From Acidimicrobiales bacterium (GTDB lineage Bacteria; Actinomycetota; Acidimicrobiia; Acidimicrobiales; Poriferisodalaceae): a stretch of 64,000 nt of DNA. Positions 17,827 to 26,496 of the stretch are shown piece by piece. The stretch's first letter is position 1. Each line of letters starts with the position of its first letter. The notes beneath the pieces are model-generated. The model had not been told where the DNA came from. It ran no database searches and saw nothing but the letters and a program-made list of their open reading frames with translations. Location of the stretch: NCBI GenBank assembly GCA_014239555.1, contig JAAZYR010000011.1, positions 1-64,000 on the forward strand. The letters run 5' to 3'. Made by a program: the position numbers and the translations under genes.

Positions 17827-18114
17827 ATGTCGGTTTATTTTGTTGTACAAGAAGAGGTCGAAGACCCGGCTGGTCTAGAGAACTATATGAAAGCCGCTAG
17901 AGCATCTTCGCTCGGACGAGGCCGAGCACTCGCCGTCGATGACAACGTGCGTTCAATCGAAGGGGAGTGGCATGGTTCACGGTTAGTGATTCTCGAATTC
18001 GAGGACGAGGAAGCCTTCAGAGAGTGGTACGACTCTCCGGAGTACCAGGCAGCCTTGCCGTTGCGCCTGTCATCAACGGATTCACGCGGAGCTCTCGCTA
18101 AAGGGCTTGGTTAG
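17827..18114 (+). CDS. DUF1330-like small protein
   Basis: A 95-residue ferredoxin-like (dimeric alpha-beta barrel) protein. It has SVYFVVQEEVEDPAGLENYM at the start and the family block VILEFEDEEAFREWYDSPEYQ. Function is unknown in the family. The start is ATG 17827 with a G-rich stretch (GGGGG at about 17818) as a possible SD. It lies between an acyl-CoA ligase and an MBL hydrolase on the same strand and may belong to a small catabolic group with them. Confidence 0.75.
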   Translation: MSVYFVVQEEVEDPAGLENYMKAARASSLGRGRALAVDDNVRSIEGEWHGSRLVILEFEDEEAFREWYDSPEYQAALPLRLSSTDSRGALAKGLG

Positions 18115-18187
18115 CGGATGACCGTCCGGCGTCGTTACAACGAAATTGAACCTGCAGCAGGAAAGCCTTAAAGAGGGGATTGACAAG

Positions 18188-19078
18188 ATGCAGACCTGGA
18201 ATATTGGCGAAGTCAAAATCACCAAAGTCGTAGAAATGGAGCAGATGTGGCCGGGGTCAGCGGTGATACCGGATGCGAACTCAGCAGCGCTGCTTGAACA
18301 CGACTGGATCTTGGGGCCGTTCGCCGACCGTGAAAATGGTCGAATCCGGCTTTCATTCCACGCTTTTTGTATTGAAATTGGTGATGAGAAAATCGTTGTT
18401 GACACTTGCGCCGGAAACGACAAAACGCGACCGAATTTTGCAGCACTGGGCAATCTCGACACAGATTTCATGCACAAGATGACCGAAGCGGGATTTGGCC
18501 CAGATGACGTTACAGCGGTGATATGCACGCACCTTCATGTCGACCACGTGGGGTGGAATACCCAACTGCGTAACGGCGTTTGGCAACCGACGTTCCCCAA
18601 AGCTCGCTATCTGTTTGGCGAGACCGAATGGGCTCACTGGCGTGTGGAGCCACAAATCTATGGTGACGTCGTAGGGGACAGCATCCAACCATGCATTGAT
18701 GCTGGTTTAGCCGAACTTGTCCAAAGTGACATGCAGCTGAATGACGCTATTTGGTTGGAGCCAACCCCGGGCCACACCCCAGGCCACCACAGCGTATGTA
18801 TCTCATCCGGAGGGCAGGACGCGATCATCACAGGTGATCTATGTCACCATCCCATTCAATTCGAATTCCCTCACTGGTCTAGTGAACCTGACGTTGACAA
18901 ACCAGCCGCGATTAGCATGCGCCGGCGTTTCGCCGAACGATACTGCGACGATCACACGTTGATTTTAGGAACGCATTTTGGGGGCCCCTCGTGCGGGTAC
19001 CTCCGGTCCGTGGGTAATTCGTGGTGGCTGGACTCCACGGGTTTCGCGGATATCAATGACAATTTCTCAAATGGTTAA
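18188..19078 (+). CDS. Metallo-beta-lactamase-fold hydrolase
   Basis: A 296-residue MBL-fold protein. The zinc motif HxHxDH is ICTHLHVDHVGWN, followed by the later ligands in TPGHTPGHHSV, ITGDLCHHP and LGTHFGG. The family covers lactonases, arylsulfatase-like and other hydrolases; the longer metal-motif context recalls the AttM/AiiA lactonase-like group, but this is a weak inference. An upstream in-frame ATG at 18146 exists. I chose 18188 because AGAGGGG lies 9 nt before it and the alternative has no signal. It converges with the helicase gene. Confidence 0.82.
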   Translation: MQTWNIGEVKITKVVEMEQMWPGSAVIPDANSAALLEHDWILGPFADRENGRIRLSFHAFCIEIGDEKIVVDTCAGNDKTRPNFAALGNLDTDFMHKMTEAGFGPDDVTAVICTHLHVDHVGWNTQLRNGVWQPTFPKARYLFGETEWAHWRVEPQIYGDVVGDSIQPCIDAGLAELVQSDMQLNDAIWLEPTPGHTPGHHSVCISSGGQDAIITGDLCHHPIQFEFPHWSSEPDVDKPAAISMRRRFAERYCDDHTLILGTHFGGPSCGYLRSVGNSWWLDSTGFADINDNFSNG

Positions 19079-19096
19079 CTGTCACCTGACGAATTG

Positions 19097-19114
19097 AGGC
19101 AAGCCGTGCCTTTT
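19097..19114 (+). terminator. Short hairpin with T-run after MBL gene
   Basis: AGGCA, loop AGCCG, TGCCT, then TTTT: a 5-bp stem with a U-tract, 19 bases after the stop. Weak, but it has the classical layout. Confidence 0.35.
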
Positions 19115-19174
19115 GACCCATTCGAGACGAGAGGACGCGATCCGGATCGGGTTTAGGTATGTGAAAGAACTCGC

Positions 19175-19188
19175 GTACGCCGACGTAC
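19175..19188 (-). terminator. Short hairpin after DEAD-box helicase gene
   Basis: GTACG and CGTAC form a 5-bp stem with a 4-base loop, 23 bases beyond the helicase stop on the minus strand. There is no real U-tract, so this is a weak candidate. Confidence 0.2.
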
Positions 19189-19210
19189 CTCAGTCCCAAG
19201 GACATTGCGA

Positions 19211-20617
19211 TCAGCGGTGAGAGCGGGCCTTGTTGGAATGAGATCGTCTTTTGTTTGTGCCCTGCGATTTGTTGTGGCTCTTAGCGCGTCCGGGCGGGCC
19301 GGTACGTTGTCCGTTTCGATGTTTGGAAGTCGCACTGTGGGTTTTTTTACTCTGCGGCTTCCGGTTCTTTTTTTGACCGGGTGACTTATTTGACGAGTTT
19401 GTCTGTTTTCCCTTTTGTGATCGTTGATTCTGAGATCTTTGGGAAGTGTTGTTTCGATCGCGAGACGTCGTTGGGAGAAGCTGTGAGGGAGAGTCGGTTA
19501 GTTCCTCGGGGGCAGGTTTCGATAATGGAACCTGAAGGCCGAGCTTCTTTTGCAGCAACTTCACCGATTTTTTTTGAGAGCGATCCACGAAAGACACGAC
19601 CACGCCGGTGGCGCCGGCACGGGCCGTTCGGCCACTTCGATGTAGGTAAGCCTTGTGATCTTCAGGTGGATCGAAATGCAATACACACGAGACATCGTCA
19701 ATGTGAAGACCACGTGCTGCGACGTCAGTCGCTACAAGCGCCAATGCCTGACCGTCGGTGAATTGTTTAAGTGACCGGTCACGTTGACTTTGTGAACGGG
19801 CACCATGTATTGCAACGGCTTCTACGCCGCTACGTCTCAGTTGCTTTGTGGCACGATCGACCCCGTGTCGAGTCCGGACGAACACCACGGTTTTGCCGGC
19901 GTTTCGGATGACTTTGGTGGCTTGCTCTACGCGATCGTTACGATCAACTTCCCAAAAAAAGTGAGTCATGGAACCGACATCTGGTGTTGACGGCCCAACC
20001 TCATGGCGGACAGGTTTGTTCTGGTAATCGCGAGTGAGGGTCGCGACATCTCCGTCGAGCGTTGCTGAGAACAAGAGTGTTTGTCTCTGTGGGGAAGTGA
20101 GATCAAGAAGTTTGCGGACTTCGGGGAGAAAGCCCATGTCCGCCATGCGGTCGGCTTCGTCGACAACAACGGTCTCTACATCCCCAAGGGTTAACGCTTT
20201 TCGGTCGATTAGATCGCGGAGTCGCCCAGGGCAAGCGATCACAACATCAACCCCCTTGGCGAGTTGCTGGATTTGACGGTTGATATTGGTGCCGCCGTAA
20301 GCGGACATCACCCACAGATTTTTCGCCCGTGCCAGGGGTCGGAGATCACTAGCGATTTGCTCAGCCAATTCTCGGGTCGGTACGAGGACGAGCGCACGCG
20401 GGGCTCGTGGCTTGGAACTAATCGTGTGGGCAATTAGCGGAATGCCAAACGCAATAGTTTTCCCTGAACCAGTTGGAGCACGCCCGCAGACATCTCGACG
20501 GGCTAAAGCGTCGGGGATTGTTGCGGTTTGTATCTCAAACGGATCATAAATACCTGACTTTGCTAACACACGCGTCAGCGACTCGGACACACCGAGTTCT
20601 AGAAAAGATGTACTCAC
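19211..20617 (-). CDS. DEAD-box ATP-dependent RNA helicase with basic C-terminal tail
   Basis: A 468-residue protein. Q motif FEIQTATIP, motif I APTGSGKT, Ia PTRELAEQ, II VVDEADRMADMGF, III FSATL, and VI HRSGRTARAG place it in the RhlE/DeaD-type DEAD-box group. From about residue 375 it becomes a low-complexity tail rich in Ser, Asn, Gln, Lys and Arg, probably an RNA-binding extension. It remodels RNA, often in ribosome assembly or cold adaptation. The GTG start at 20615-20617 has AAGGA 5 nt upstream, so this gene is leadered, unlike many neighbours. Confidence 0.92.
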   Translation of the reverse strand: MSTSFLELGVSESLTRVLAKSGIYDPFEIQTATIPDALARRDVCGRAPTGSGKTIAFGIPLIAHTISSKPRAPRALVLVPTRELAEQIASDLRPLARAKNLWVMSAYGGTNINRQIQQLAKGVDVVIACPGRLRDLIDRKALTLGDVETVVVDEADRMADMGFLPEVRKLLDLTSPQRQTLLFSATLDGDVATLTRDYQNKPVRHEVGPSTPDVGSMTHFFWEVDRNDRVEQATKVIRNAGKTVVFVRTRHGVDRATKQLRRSGVEAVAIHGARSQSQRDRSLKQFTDGQALALVATDVAARGLHIDDVSCVLHFDPPEDHKAYLHRSGRTARAGATGVVVSFVDRSQKKSVKLLQKKLGLQVPLSKPAPEELTDSPSQLLPTTSRDRNNTSQRSQNQRSQKGKQTNSSNKSPGQKKNRKPQSKKTHSATSKHRNGQRTGPPGRAKSHNKSQGTNKRRSHSNKARSHR

Positions 20618-20919
20618 GTATTCCTTGCTAAGGACCGGTCGCAGCGCCAGCGGAGCGGGCAGGGGGGGAAAGGGTACGAGCGGTCTGTTCTCTAGGAAGG
20701 CAGGGTACAGGTCTGTCTCGGTAGCGAGATAGTTCTCTAAGGAGTTATTTCAAACACCACGGCAGATGTGCCTTGTCAATCGAGATGTATACGATCTGAA
20801 TCGACAAAGAATCCTTTGGCCTTTCACATTTGAGGAACAAGCTGAAGTTTTTACCCTCACCTAAGAGGATTGTCAGGCCTGGGAGCGCGTAACTTGTGCC
20901 CCTGATTTAGGAGGCGGTA
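20618..20919. other. 302-base divergent intergenic region
   Basis: It separates the helicase gene (minus) from the DCC-family gene (plus). No ORF is supported. A minus-strand TTGACA (complement of 20775-20780) could be a -35, but I find no good -10 at 17 bases. If transcription of the helicase starts there, its leader would be over 100 nt, as is common for cold-responsive helicase mRNAs. No known riboswitch is recognisable. Confidence 0.4.
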
Positions 20920-21240
20920 GTGCTGGTCTATGACGGAGAATGCGACTTTTGTTGCCGATGCGCTGCTTGGCTGAGAAAAAGAGCGGACTTTCCCATGAGT
21001 TCAGGTGTCGAGGAAGATTTGCGAAATCTCGCACTCTCTCGGGTAGAGGCAAAACGTTCGGTCTGGTGGATCGATGAAAGCGAACGTCTCGCTGGGCATG
21101 AGGCCATCGGGCGAGCCCTCCAGGGCGTTGGAGGAGGCTGGGCGTTGTTGGGGCGCGCGATGACAGTTGCACCTGTTTCGTGGGTGGCCTCCTGGACTTA
21201 CCGGCGAGTCGCGGCTAATCGACACCGATTCAACAAATAA
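20920..21240 (+). CDS. Thiol-disulfide oxidoreductase-like DCC family protein (DUF393)
   Basis: A 106-residue protein with the family-defining opening LVYDGECDFCCRCAAWL, i.e. a CxxC pair directly after YDGE, the LxxVEAKRSVWWID segment, and a C-terminal AYRRVAANRH-like end. The redox partner is unknown. The start is GTG 20920, chosen because GGAGG lies about 6 nt upstream and the frame opens right at the conserved strand. Confidence 0.82.
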   Translation: MLVYDGECDFCCRCAAWLRKRADFPMSSGVEEDLRNLALSRVEAKRSVWWIDESERLAGHEAIGRALQGVGGGWALLGRAMTVAPVSWVASWTYRRVAANRHRFNK

Positions 21241-21251
21241 CGAAGGTGCCG

Positions 21252-21896
21252 TCAGGCGTCAATAATATTTTTCACGAATGCAGTTGTTGCTTCGCTTACT
21301 GGCGTGGAGCGCCCCATAAGGAAGTGATCGCCACCATCGATGATTGACACCGAAGTGGAAACCCAAGGGTGAGAGATAGTTGTGGCTTCGTCTGGAGACC
21401 GGTACTGATCGTGTTCGGGCACGAGTAACAAGGTTGGACGTTGATCGTGGCCTGCCGGCATTTGTTGGGGTTTAAGTAAAGCGAGCGGTGCAGCAACACC
21501 AACCCAGCCGGAGAGGTTCGAATGATCCGTCGACAACGAGACATCAGCTCCAAAGGAATACCCGACGGAAATTATGGGAATTGAGTCGGCTAGCGATGCC
21601 GCGTATGTAAACGCAGCTTCAGCATCAAGTCGTTCCAATTCTCCTTGGCCGTGGATGCCTTCGGATAATCCAGCACCCCGAAAGTTGTATCTGAGAGTTC
21701 CAATGGAGCTTTCGGGTAAAGACTCAAATAGCGACTGGATAACGTTGTTGCGCATTTCACCGCCGTACAGAGGATGGGGGTGGGACAGCACGGCGATCGC
21801 TTTGATATTTGCCGGTAAGTGAAATTCTGCCTCCAATTTCAGTCCGTCGCTGGTTGTAAAATTGGTGTTTTGAGGGAAACCGACTTCCGCGTTCAT
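21252..21896 (-). CDS. Alpha/beta hydrolase of the KANL3/Tex30-like (dienelactone hydrolase-like) group
   Basis: A 214-residue hydrolase. SHPHPLYGGEMRNNV carries the oxyanion-loop His, LRYNFRGAGLSEG is the second strand block, and the nucleophile elbow is VGYSFGAD (GxSxG). The Asp is in PEHDQYRSP and the catalytic His in GGDHFL. The open frame continues to 22073, but that would overlap groES by about 150 bases. The ATG at 21894-21896 gives the expected N-terminus and has TACCGT 8 nt upstream. It is divergent from groES. Confidence 0.83.
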   Translation of the reverse strand: MNAEVGFPQNTNFTTSDGLKLEAEFHLPANIKAIAVLSHPHPLYGGEMRNNVIQSLFESLPESSIGTLRYNFRGAGLSEGIHGQGELERLDAEAAFTYAASLADSIPIISVGYSFGADVSLSTDHSNLSGWVGVAAPLALLKPQQMPAGHDQRPTLLLVPEHDQYRSPDEATTISHPWVSTSVSIIDGGDHFLMGRSTPVSEATTAFVKNIIDA

Positions 21897-21904
21897 GACT
21901 AGAG

Positions 21905-21914
21905 ACGGTACCGT
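21905..21914. promoter_or_regulatory. Palindromic bidirectional -10 element (ACGGTACCGT)
   Basis: The 10-base perfect palindrome presents TACCGT on both strands. On the plus strand it is 6 nt before the groES GTG; on the minus strand it is 8 nt before the hydrolase ATG. Neither gene has an SD. One symmetric -10 therefore seems to serve both leaderless genes, whose starts are only 24 bases apart. Confidence 0.55.
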
Positions 21915-21920
21915 GCCTTT

Positions 21921-22274
21921 GTGGCCGCAGAACCGAGCGACGAATCCAACGACCAAAATCCGAAACGTCCGATCAAGATGCTGCACGACCGCATCTTGGT
22001 TCGGATGCCCACAGACGAGGCTGAGCGGCGCAGTAGCGGGGGAATTTTGATCCCCGCTACCGCTCAGCAACAAAAACGTTTGGTATGGGGCGAAGTGGTA
22101 GGAGCTGGACCAAATGTTCGTAGCGCGGAGGAAGGTGATCAGGTCTTATTCAGTCCCGAAGACCGATATGAAGTCGAAGTGCACGGCGATGATTTCCTAA
22201 TTTTGCGCGAACGTGATGTCCATGCGATAGCGGCGCCGCGCGTGGAGCCGGGTAGCACTGGTCTCTACCTCTGA
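21921..22274 (+). CDS. groES: GroES-family co-chaperonin
   Basis: A 117-residue Hsp10-fold protein. It has KMLHDRILVRMP at the start of the fold, the mobile-loop region SSGGILIPATAQQQ, then GEVVGAGPNV and EGDQVLFSPEDRYEVEVHG. An N-terminal hydrophilic extension of about 18 residues and a short C-terminal tail make it longer than the usual 95-100 residues. No groEL adjoins; trpEG follows after 5 bases, presumably in the same transcript. It may be a specialised paralogue, and without the rest of the genome that is undecided. The GTG start is leaderless. Confidence 0.85.
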   Translation: MAAEPSDESNDQNPKRPIKMLHDRILVRMPTDEAERRSSGGILIPATAQQQKRLVWGEVVGAGPNVRSAEEGDQVLFSPEDRYEVEVHGDDFLILRERDVHAIAAPRVEPGSTGLYL

Positions 22275-22279
22275 TCGAT

Positions 22280-24439
22280 ATGGCTGATTCCTCCGGACAC
22301 AACCTTTGGGACTACACGACCAAAGGCGGAATCCAAGTCAGCGTAGAGATTGCGTCCATCGAGCCCGAAATCGCTGTTGAAGATCTTGTTGATCGGCTCG
22401 ACTCAGCGCGAGGAGTGCTCCTTTCCTCAAGTTATGAGTATCCCGGCCGTTATACGCGATGGGATTTGGGTTTCGTTGATCCGCCCCTGGTTGTAACTAG
22501 CCACGATCAAGAGATTCGTCTCGAGGCCCTTAATGAACGCGGGCAGGTATTGCTGTCGCTGTTGGGACGTGCCTTGGGCAAGGTAGACGGAGTCTCGGTG
22601 GTTGATGAAACGGCGACCTTCGTTGTTTGTAACGTCGAACGGCCTCCCAAGCGTTTTGAAGAAGAGGATAGAAGTCGCCAACCGTCTGCCTTTTCAGCAG
22701 TCCGAGCGATTGTCGACCTTTTCGCTGGTCCAGATGAACACCTTGGGCTATACGGGGCATTTGGGTACGACCTCGCATTTCAATTTGAACCGATTGTGCT
22801 GCAGTTGGCGCGACCTGAAGACCAGCGAGACCTTGTTCTGTACATTCCCGATGAACTGATTGTCGTTGACCACCAAGGTGGAATTGCAGAACGTCGTTGC
22901 TATGAGTTCGGATTCGACGACGTAAGCACGACGGGTCTAAGCCGAGGTGGGACCAGAGACTCATACCAGCCTGACGAGAATCTTGAGGCTCAACGTGATC
23001 ACCGCCCAGGTGAGTACTCGCAAGCCGTTGAGGTTGCTCGCGAATACTTCTCACGGGGTGACTTGTTTGAAGTGGTTTCGAGTCAAACCTTCGTCGAACC
23101 GTCTCCTGAACCGCCATCCGAGTTGTTCCGGCGCTTGAAAGAACAGAACCCATCCCCCTACGGGTTCCTCATCAATTTGGGTCAGTCGGAATGGTTAGTT
23201 GGAGCATCACCGGAAATGTATGTTCGCGTTGAGGGCGATCGAGTTGAGACGTGCCCAATTTCAGGCACCATCGCTAGAGGCCAAGATCCGCTCGATGATG
23301 CTTCACAGATCCTTGCGCTGTTGAATTCGGAGAAAGATGAGTCGGAACTCACGATGTGCACCGACGTTGATCGCAATGACAAAAGCCGAATCTGTATCCC
23401 CGGTTCCGTCAAAGTTATTGGCCGGCGTCAAATTGAGATGTATTCGAGGCTGATCCACACAGTGGATCACGTCGAGGGGCGCCTCCGGCCCGAGTTTGAT
23501 GCCCTGGATGCGTTCCTAACGCACACCTGGGCTGTGACGGTGACAGGTGCACCCAAGACCGCTGCGATGATGTTCCTTGAGGCACACGAAAAAAGCCCGC
23601 GCGCTTGGTACGGCGGGGCGATCGGGAAAGTCGGATTTGATGGCGGCCTCAATACTGGGCTGACGCTAAGAACAATAAGAATTAAAGATGGTCACGCTGA
23701 GGTTCGAGTTGGGGCAACCCTTCTTTGGGACTCTGATCCGGTCGCTGAAGAAGAGGAAACAGAGCTCAAAGCGTCGGCTTTTTTAGACGCTCTACGGTTG
23801 CCTCGAAGACTTGCGGAGGCGCCTTCATTTTCTAGGTCAGTTGACGGAAAGAGCGTATTGCTTGTCGACCACATGGATTCCTTCGTCCACACCTTGGCGA
23901 ACTACTTGCGTCAGACCGGAGCCGATGTGCGGACTCAACGAACCGGTTTTCCTCTAAGCGATTTAGTCGCGCAGCGACCCGATTTGTTGGTGCTGTCACC
24001 TGGGCCTGGTGCCCCTTCTGATTACGGTATTTCGGCCACCATTGAGGCGGCTGTAGAGCTCGGAGTACCAGTTTTTGGAGTGTGTCTTGGGTTACAGGCG
24101 ATTGTTGAGTATTTTGGGGGGGAGTTGGGGCAGTTAGAAACCCCAATGCATGGAAAACCTTCATCGGTCCAGGTCCTTGGTGGCCGGTTGTTTCACGGTT
24201 TACCGACCGAGTTTCGAGCGGGCCGGTATCACTCCTTGTTTGCGAAGCGGGACCGTGTGCCCGATGATTTGGAAATCACCGCTACCAGCGTTGATGATGA
24301 GGTTGTTATGGCTATCGAACATCGCGAGTTGCCAATTTGTGCGGTGCAGTTTCATCCTGAGTCGATCATGTCTTTAGACGATGGAGTAGGTATGCGTCTG
24401 GTCGTTAATGCTGTTGAATTATTAACGGGTCATCGATGA
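22280..24439 (+). CDS. trpEG: Fused anthranilate synthase TrpE-TrpG
   Basis: A 719-residue fusion. Residues about 1-510 are a TrpE-like chorismate-utilising domain (YGAFGYDLAFQF, RGDLFEVVSSQTF, CPISGTIARGQDP, CTDVDRNDKSRIC, TVTGAPKTAAM). Residues about 525-719 are a TrpG glutaminase (LVDHMDSFVHTLANYL, nucleophile Cys in FGVCLGLQ, His/Glu in VQFHPESIM). It converts chorismate and glutamine to anthranilate. The fusion is common in rhizobia and resembles PhzE; actinobacteria usually keep separate subunits. Given the trp genes downstream, tryptophan synthesis is the likely role. It overlaps ygfZ by 4 bases. Confidence 0.9.
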   Translation: MADSSGHNLWDYTTKGGIQVSVEIASIEPEIAVEDLVDRLDSARGVLLSSSYEYPGRYTRWDLGFVDPPLVVTSHDQEIRLEALNERGQVLLSLLGRALGKVDGVSVVDETATFVVCNVERPPKRFEEEDRSRQPSAFSAVRAIVDLFAGPDEHLGLYGAFGYDLAFQFEPIVLQLARPEDQRDLVLYIPDELIVVDHQGGIAERRCYEFGFDDVSTTGLSRGGTRDSYQPDENLEAQRDHRPGEYSQAVEVAREYFSRGDLFEVVSSQTFVEPSPEPPSELFRRLKEQNPSPYGFLINLGQSEWLVGASPEMYVRVEGDRVETCPISGTIARGQDPLDDASQILALLNSEKDESELTMCTDVDRNDKSRICIPGSVKVIGRRQIEMYSRLIHTVDHVEGRLRPEFDALDAFLTHTWAVTVTGAPKTAAMMFLEAHEKSPRAWYGGAIGKVGFDGGLNTGLTLRTIRIKDGHAEVRVGATLLWDSDPVAEEEETELKASAFLDALRLPRRLAEAPSFSRSVDGKSVLLVDHMDSFVHTLANYLRQTGADVRTQRTGFPLSDLVAQRPDLLVLSPGPGAPSDYGISATIEAAVELGVPVFGVCLGLQAIVEYFGGELGQLETPMHGKPSSVQVLGGRLFHGLPTEFRAGRYHSLFAKRDRVPDDLEITATSVDDEVVMAIEHRELPICAVQFHPESIMSLDDGVGMRLVVNAVELLTGHR

Positions 24440-25251
24440 ATAGCGTGATTTGGGCAACACCTCGCGACGTAGTGGTAGTAGAAGGATCAGACGCGGAGAG
24501 CTACCTCCACGGCCAAATCTCTCAAGATGTTGATGACATGGCCGTTGGAGAATCGAGACTGTCATTTCTTCTTGAACCAAAGGGCAACATCGAAAGCCTG
24601 TTTCGGATCACTCGCTCAGAAAATCAGCAATATGTGCTCGATACAGAAGTGGATCATGGCGAACTCCTCAAGTCTTCTCTGGAGCGATTCAAACTTCGTT
24701 CAAAAATTGAGTTCAGTTGGTCGCGTTGGAGAATGATCGCTGTTTTGGGTCAAGCTGATCTCTCGGAAGCTCACGATGTTGAAGTGGTAGCACCCTCTGG
24801 TTGGCCGGGCAGCGGAAATATCGACTTGCTTGGGACCTCGCCATCCTTAGATTTGCCTGAATGCTCGGCCGAGGAGTATGAACGCCTTCGCTTAGCCACG
24901 GGGTTGCCAGTAATCGGACGTGAAATAAGCCTCGGGGGTATCCCCAACGAAACGGACCTATTAGACCTTGCCGTGTCATTTGGTAAGGGCTGCTACCGCG
25001 GTCAAGAACTCGTTGAGCGAATCGACTCCCGATCAGGAGGTCGGCGCTTGGTCCGGCGTGTGGAGAGTGAAGGCGCACTAGCGCCCGGCGATGAACTTAG
25101 ATTTGAAGACGCGAAAGTCGGGGAAGTTTTGAGCATTACCGAAGATGCTCCGTATGTCGGATTCGCCCGGGTTCGTGCGGATGTAGACCTTGCGGATGGA
25201 CCTGAGGACGCACAAGTGAACGTTGCCTCGATACACGACGTCGGGTTATAA
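24436..25251 (+). CDS. ygfZ: YgfZ/GcvT-like folate-binding protein
   Basis: A 271-residue tetrahydrofolate-binding protein used in Fe-S cluster maintenance. The signature KGCYRGQELVERIDSRSG contains the conserved reactive Cys (K-G-C-Y-x-G-Q-E). The N-terminal YLHGQISQDVDDM block and C-terminal GFARVRADV barrel are typical. It starts with ATG overlapping the trpEG stop (ATGA), which is an unusual neighbour for it. TrpEG itself is not an Fe-S enzyme, so the link may only be shared transcription. Confidence 0.87.
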   Translation: MNSVIWATPRDVVVVEGSDAESYLHGQISQDVDDMAVGESRLSFLLEPKGNIESLFRITRSENQQYVLDTEVDHGELLKSSLERFKLRSKIEFSWSRWRMIAVLGQADLSEAHDVEVVAPSGWPGSGNIDLLGTSPSLDLPECSAEEYERLRLATGLPVIGREISLGGIPNETDLLDLAVSFGKGCYRGQELVERIDSRSGGRRLVRRVESEGALAPGDELRFEDAKVGEVLSITEDAPYVGFARVRADVDLADGPEDAQVNVASIHDVGL

Positions 25252-25341
25252 CCGGAACCTTGAAAGTGGGAGAGCGCTACCCTCTGATCGAACGTACTGG
25301 TGTTGCCCACTGCCGCACCTAGCTAATGGGAGATGATTATT

Positions 25342-25656
25342 GTGGCCAAGCCTGCACTTTTAGCCAAACTGACCGCGAAAGATGGTCAGCGCGACGCGTT
25401 GTTGAGCGTGATCGCTGACTTAGGAATGCAAAACGTTTCGGGTGAGCCGGGTACCGAGGTATATGTCGCCCATAAGGACCAGAACGACGAAAATGTCGTC
25501 TGGTTCTATGAGATGTACTCAGACAGCGACGCGTTAGCGGCGCATGGTGGGTCAGATGCGATGAAAGAGTTCGGTCGATCTACGGGGGAGTACATGGCTA
25601 GTCGGCCAGAACTAATTTTCTTAGAGCCCGTGTGCGCGAAAGGGCTTGAGCTCTGA
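25342..25656 (+). CDS. Antibiotic biosynthesis monooxygenase (ABM)-domain protein
   Basis: A 104-residue dimeric alpha-beta barrel protein. AKLTAKDGQRDALLSVIADL, GTEVYVAHKDQND and VVWFYEMYSDSDALAAH match putative quinol monooxygenases of the YgiN type. An ATG at 25333 in frame leaves no room for an SD. The GTG at 25342 has GGGAG about 9 nt upstream and is preferred. It is 90 bases after ygfZ and just before trpC; its role in the trp cluster is unknown. Confidence 0.78.
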   Translation: MAKPALLAKLTAKDGQRDALLSVIADLGMQNVSGEPGTEVYVAHKDQNDENVVWFYEMYSDSDALAAHGGSDAMKEFGRSTGEYMASRPELIFLEPVCAKGLEL

Positions 25657-25707
25657 GGGACACCCCGGCGATTGCTGCAATGTCAGCTATTGGGAGGCGA
25701 CGCGGCT

Positions 25708-26496
25708 ATGAGCGTCGGTAACGGAACTTACTTAGATCGGATTATCGCTGAGCACCGTGCTCGGGCGCTCGTTGACCAACGACCGGTTGAACAGCTGTTA
25801 ACGGAAGCGATGTTGCTTCCGGAGACTAGAGGGTTTCGTTCGTCTCTAAACCAACCAGGGCTAAGTGTTATCGCTGAAATAAAGCGCCGGTCACCTTCCA
25901 AAGGTGATCTTTTCATAGACCTAAACCCATCGGTCTTAGCGCGCGAATACGCGGCAGGTGGGGCGGCCTGCATCTCGGTTCTTACCGACGAGGCTAACTT
26001 TGCTGGTTCCCCTGCAGATTTAGAACTGGCGCGGGCTGCTGTGGAACTTCCCGTTTTGAGAAAAGATTTCACCGTCCACGAACGCGATATCCTTGACGCT
26101 CGGATAATGGGAGCCGACGCTGTTTTGCTGATCGTCGCGGCTTTGTCGAAAGAAGAACTTGAACGTTTCTTTTCCCTTTCATGTGAACTCGGCTTAGAGG
26201 CGCTGGTTGAAATCCATGACGAACTTGAACTTGTGGCAGCGTTAGAGATCGGTGCCGAACTCATCGGAGTGAACCAAAGAGACCTCATAACCTTTGAAGT
26301 CGACCACGAGCGAGCTGCACGCATGGCCGCGCTCATTCCCGACGATGTAACAGCTGTCGCCGAGTCCGGGGTTCGAGGCCCAGCAGATGCTGCAACGTTG
26401 CATCAGGCAGGTTATGCAGCGATCCTTGTGGGGGAAACACTCGTCACCAGCGGTGACGCGTCGGCCGCCGTGGCGGCGCTCCGAGAGGCTGTCTGA
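25708..26496 (+). CDS. trpC: Indole-3-glycerol phosphate synthase
   Basis: A 262-residue TIM-barrel enzyme, the fourth step of tryptophan synthesis. Catalytic residues sit in VIAEIKRRSPSKGD, LRKDFTVHERDI, ALVEIHDELE, IGVNQRDL and VAESGVRGPAD. The frame opens at 25672. I prefer ATG 25708 because GGAGG lies about 10 nt upstream and MSVGNGTYLDRIIAEHR is the usual first helix. It overlaps trpF by one base. Confidence 0.94.
   Translation: MSVGNGTYLDRIIAEHRARALVDQRPVEQLLTEAMLLPETRGFRSSLNQPGLSVIAEIKRRSPSKGDLFIDLNPSVLAREYAAGGAACISVLTDEANFAGSPADLELARAAVELPVLRKDFTVHERDILDARIMGADAVLLIVAALSKEELERFFSLSCELGLEALVEIHDELELVAALEIGAELIGVNQRDLITFEVDHERAARMAALIPDDVTAVAESGVRGPADAATLHQAGYAAILVGETLVTSGDASAAVAALREAV

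Noticed and set aside
19381-19761. Plus-strand open frame opposite the helicase tail
   Set aside because: Shadow of the low-complexity basic tail; the minus-strand helicase is continuous and well conserved.
21897-22073. Upstream extension of the alpha/beta hydrolase
   Set aside because: Overlaps groES in opposite orientation and is not homologous to the hydrolase fold; ATG 21896 has a plausible promoter.
22530-23153. Minus-strand frame of 207 residues opposite trpEG
   Set aside because: Lies wholly inside the conserved TrpE domain and has Arg/Gln-rich composition typical of an antisense shadow.
25728-26336. Long minus-strand frame opposite trpC
   Set aside because: Ser/Ala-rich antisense of a well-supported gene, with no family features.
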